Below the pieces are notes generated by a model. That model ran no database searches and was not told the DNA's origin. It saw only the letters and a list, made by a program, of their open reading frames with translations. From NCBI RefSeq assembly GCF_033096465.1, contig NZ_AP028156.1:491501-555500 (forward strand): DNA of 64,000 nt, in the 5' to 3' direction. The stretch's first letter is position 1; the number at the start of each line of letters is the position of its first letter. This document shows positions 62,669-64,000 of this stretch, piece by piece. The position numbers and the translations under genes were made by a program. The stretch is from Blautia luti (lineage in GTDB: Bacteria > Bacillota > Clostridia > Lachnospirales > Lachnospiraceae).

Positions 62669-63862
62669 TTGAATAAAAAACAGAAATATACATTTATAAG
62701 TCTTATGCTGGCATCTACTGTTGCTGCTTATGCTCAATATCAGATGAATGTGTTTTCGATTGATCTGATAACAGCGTATCAAATATCTGCTTCTCGTTTT
62801 GCGTTTTTATTTACTGCACCAATGCTTCCGGCAATTTTTCTGAGCATTCCATTGGGAAAATTGTCTGATAAAATTGGCTATAGAAATGCAATACAGTTGG
62901 GACTTGCTTTTACTATATTAGGACTTACAGGTCGTATTTTTGCAGAAAGTTATTCTACACTATGGATTTGTATGGCATTTAGTGGCGCATCTTCTATTAC
63001 ACTGTTTGTTAATAGCGCAAGAGTATTGGAAGAAGTAGTTCCTGCAGAAAAATCAGTTTTATTTATGGGAATATATACTACGGCCAGTATGCTTGCGCAG
63101 ACTTTTGCAACTGCAACATCTGCAGTTTTGTATTCAACATTACAAAAAGCTTATGTTGGAGCATTAGTATACGCAGTTGTAATTACTGTTATATGGGCAG
63201 GGAACTATTGTATAGAGAAAGAAAATGCTGAAAATACAGAATTCAGAAATGCAGATAGATCTTCAGAGCAAAAAGGAAAATTTTCGGAAGTTCTGAGCTG
63301 CAAAGGTATCTGGTTTACTGCAATCAGTTTATTCTGTATTCTGGGAGCGACTATTACATTAAATACATTTCTTCCAGCAGCACTTATGGAAATTCATGGA
63401 TTTTCTAAATCGCAGGCAGGTACTGTTGCATCTATGATATCATTTGGAAATATGTTTGGTGCAGTTATAGGGCCCGTTTTGTATCGAAAGTTAAAGAAAT
63501 TTTCAAGACTTATCTTTTTATTTGGAGGAATTTCTATTATAGGATGTATTGAGGGATGGATGCTTCATGAACAAATCCTTATGATAATTATATATTTTAT
63601 TACAGGGATTGCTATTGGAGGTGCAATGCCAATTTATTTTACAATGCCGATTAGATTAAGAGAAATTTCATCTGATAATATTTCTACAGCAGGAGGGTTG
63701 ATTACAACATTTCAGTTAGGTGGAGCGGTAATAGTTCCATCTTATATGATTGCTCCAATTGCAGGAAATAATTATTCAGAAATTTTTATCCTGACTGCAG
63801 TTGTGATTGCAATTGCTGTTGGATTGGGTGTATTGCTTGAAAAAGAACTGGTTAAATTGTAG
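62669..63862 (+). CDS. MFS transporter
   Basis: This 397-residue protein has twelve predicted membrane helices in two halves. The MFS motif A-like loop GKLSDKIGYRNAIQ follows helix 2, and a second GPVLYRKLKKFSRLIF lies at the equivalent place in the C-terminal half. A hydrophilic central loop (about 185-215) is rich in Glu and Asn. The start is TTG at 62669 behind AAGGAGAT; an earlier TTG overlaps this site and is rejected. It probably imports the substrate of the neighbouring aminomethyltransferase, or exports the product; direction is a guess. Confidence 0.9.
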   Translation: MNKKQKYTFISLMLASTVAAYAQYQMNVFSIDLITAYQISASRFAFLFTAPMLPAIFLSIPLGKLSDKIGYRNAIQLGLAFTILGLTGRIFAESYSTLWICMAFSGASSITLFVNSARVLEEVVPAEKSVLFMGIYTTASMLAQTFATATSAVLYSTLQKAYVGALVYAVVITVIWAGNYCIEKENAENTEFRNADRSSEQKGKFSEVLSCKGIWFTAISLFCILGATITLNTFLPAALMEIHGFSKSQAGTVASMISFGNMFGAVIGPVLYRKLKKFSRLIFLFGGISIIGCIEGWMLHEQILMIIIYFITGIAIGGAMPIYFTMPIRLREISSDNISTAGGLITTFQLGGAVIVPSYMIAPIAGNNYSEIFILTAVVIAIAVGLGVLLEKELVKL

Positions 63863-63881
63863 TAGAAAGGAAGTACTGATT

Positions 63882-64000
63882 ATGAAAAAAATATTGCTTA
63901 ATGGTGTTGATGGAAATTTCGGAGGAAAATCTGCCGGAATACTTCTGGAAAAATATCCTCATGAGGATTTGATTTTTACTGCACCAAGAGAAAAAGCACT
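63882..64000 (+). CDS. Rossmann-fold NAD(P)-binding protein, partial (cut by window end)
   Basis: Only the first 39 codons are present. The reading MKKILLNGVDGNFGGKSAG shows a dinucleotide-binding loop (GVDGNFGGKSA) at the end of the first strand, as in NmrA-like or extended short-chain dehydrogenases. A GAAAGGAAG site precedes the ATG, and it follows the MFS gene by 19 bases, so it belongs to the same operon. Nothing of the catalytic site lies in the window. Confidence 0.7.
   Translation, partial: MKKILLNGVDGNFGGKSAGILLEKYPHEDLIFTAPREKA

Noticed and set aside
1..64000. CRISPR arrays, rRNA genes, replication origin, transposase genes
   Set aside because: I looked for regularly spaced repeats, rRNA signatures, clustered DnaA boxes and transposase motifs and found none.

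Overview
The window looks like a chromosomal segment of an anaerobic Gram-positive gut bacterium of the class Clostridia, most probably family Lachnospiraceae (a Blautia/Ruminococcus/Mediterraneibacter-like genome). The case rests on LytR-CpsA-Psr, TagG/TagH-like and ECF genes typical of Firmicutes, Gram-positive A/G-rich ribosome binding sites, several TTG/GTG starts, the tig-clpP-clpX-lon-ysxC order, and a THF-type aminomethyltransferase/O-demethylase-like gene. The genus is an inference. Only one RNA gene for translation is present, a tRNA-Leu(CAG). I see no CRISPR array, rRNA, insertion-sequence transposase or replication origin.

Region 1 (1-21000) is a surface-polysaccharide locus. It holds rfbC (dTDP-rhamnose branch), a Wzm/Wzt-type ABC exporter whose ATPase has a C-terminal glycan-binding-like domain, a methyltransferase + kinase-like + coiled-coil protein resembling O-antigen chain terminators such as WbdD, three long tandem-domain GT2 glycosyltransferases, two smaller rhamnosyltransferase-like GT2 enzymes, a YfhO-family membrane protein, a polyprenyl-phosphate sugar-phosphotransferase that would start the chain, and an LCP ligase with a strongly repetitive Asp/Tyr/Gly/Thr tail that would attach the product to the wall. 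A D-Ala-D-Ala carboxypeptidase is inserted on the opposite strand. Together they suggest a rhamnose-containing glycan that is synthesised inside, capped, exported by an ABC transporter and ligated to peptidoglycan.

Region 2 (21000-38000) is mostly housekeeping: an HtrA-type protease, a second, divergent ClpX-like unfoldase coupled to a zinc-ribbon protein, an orphan Hol44-type holin-like protein, tRNA-Leu, carAB, uppP, modABC, a CdaR/PucR-type regulator, an MsmX-type multi-transporter ATPase, and an orphan NMT1/SsuA-like binding protein. Region 3 (38000-49600) starts with a yybP-ykoY (Mn2+) riboswitch and terminator upstream of two Mn2+/Ca2+ exporter-family genes. It then becomes a patchwork with four decayed genes (a GGDEF protein, a DUF6440 protein with an amber codon, an alpha/beta hydrolase, a MATE transporter) between intact ones (pepV, a LysR regulator, flavodoxin, a carboxymuconolactone-decarboxylase/cupin fusion, nhaC, proC, a CYTH protein), plus a 204-bp long-hairpin element.

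Region 4 (49700-59500) is the protein-quality-control block tig-clpP-clpX-lon-ysxC followed by an ECF transporter module (two ATPases and the T subunit). Region 5 (59589-64000) is visibly more A/T-rich. It carries a PucR-family regulator divergent from a LigM/GcvT-like aminomethyltransferase, an MFS transporter and the start of a Rossmann-fold oxidoreductase. This looks like an acquired catabolic island, possibly for demethylating a methoxylated or N-methyl substrate.
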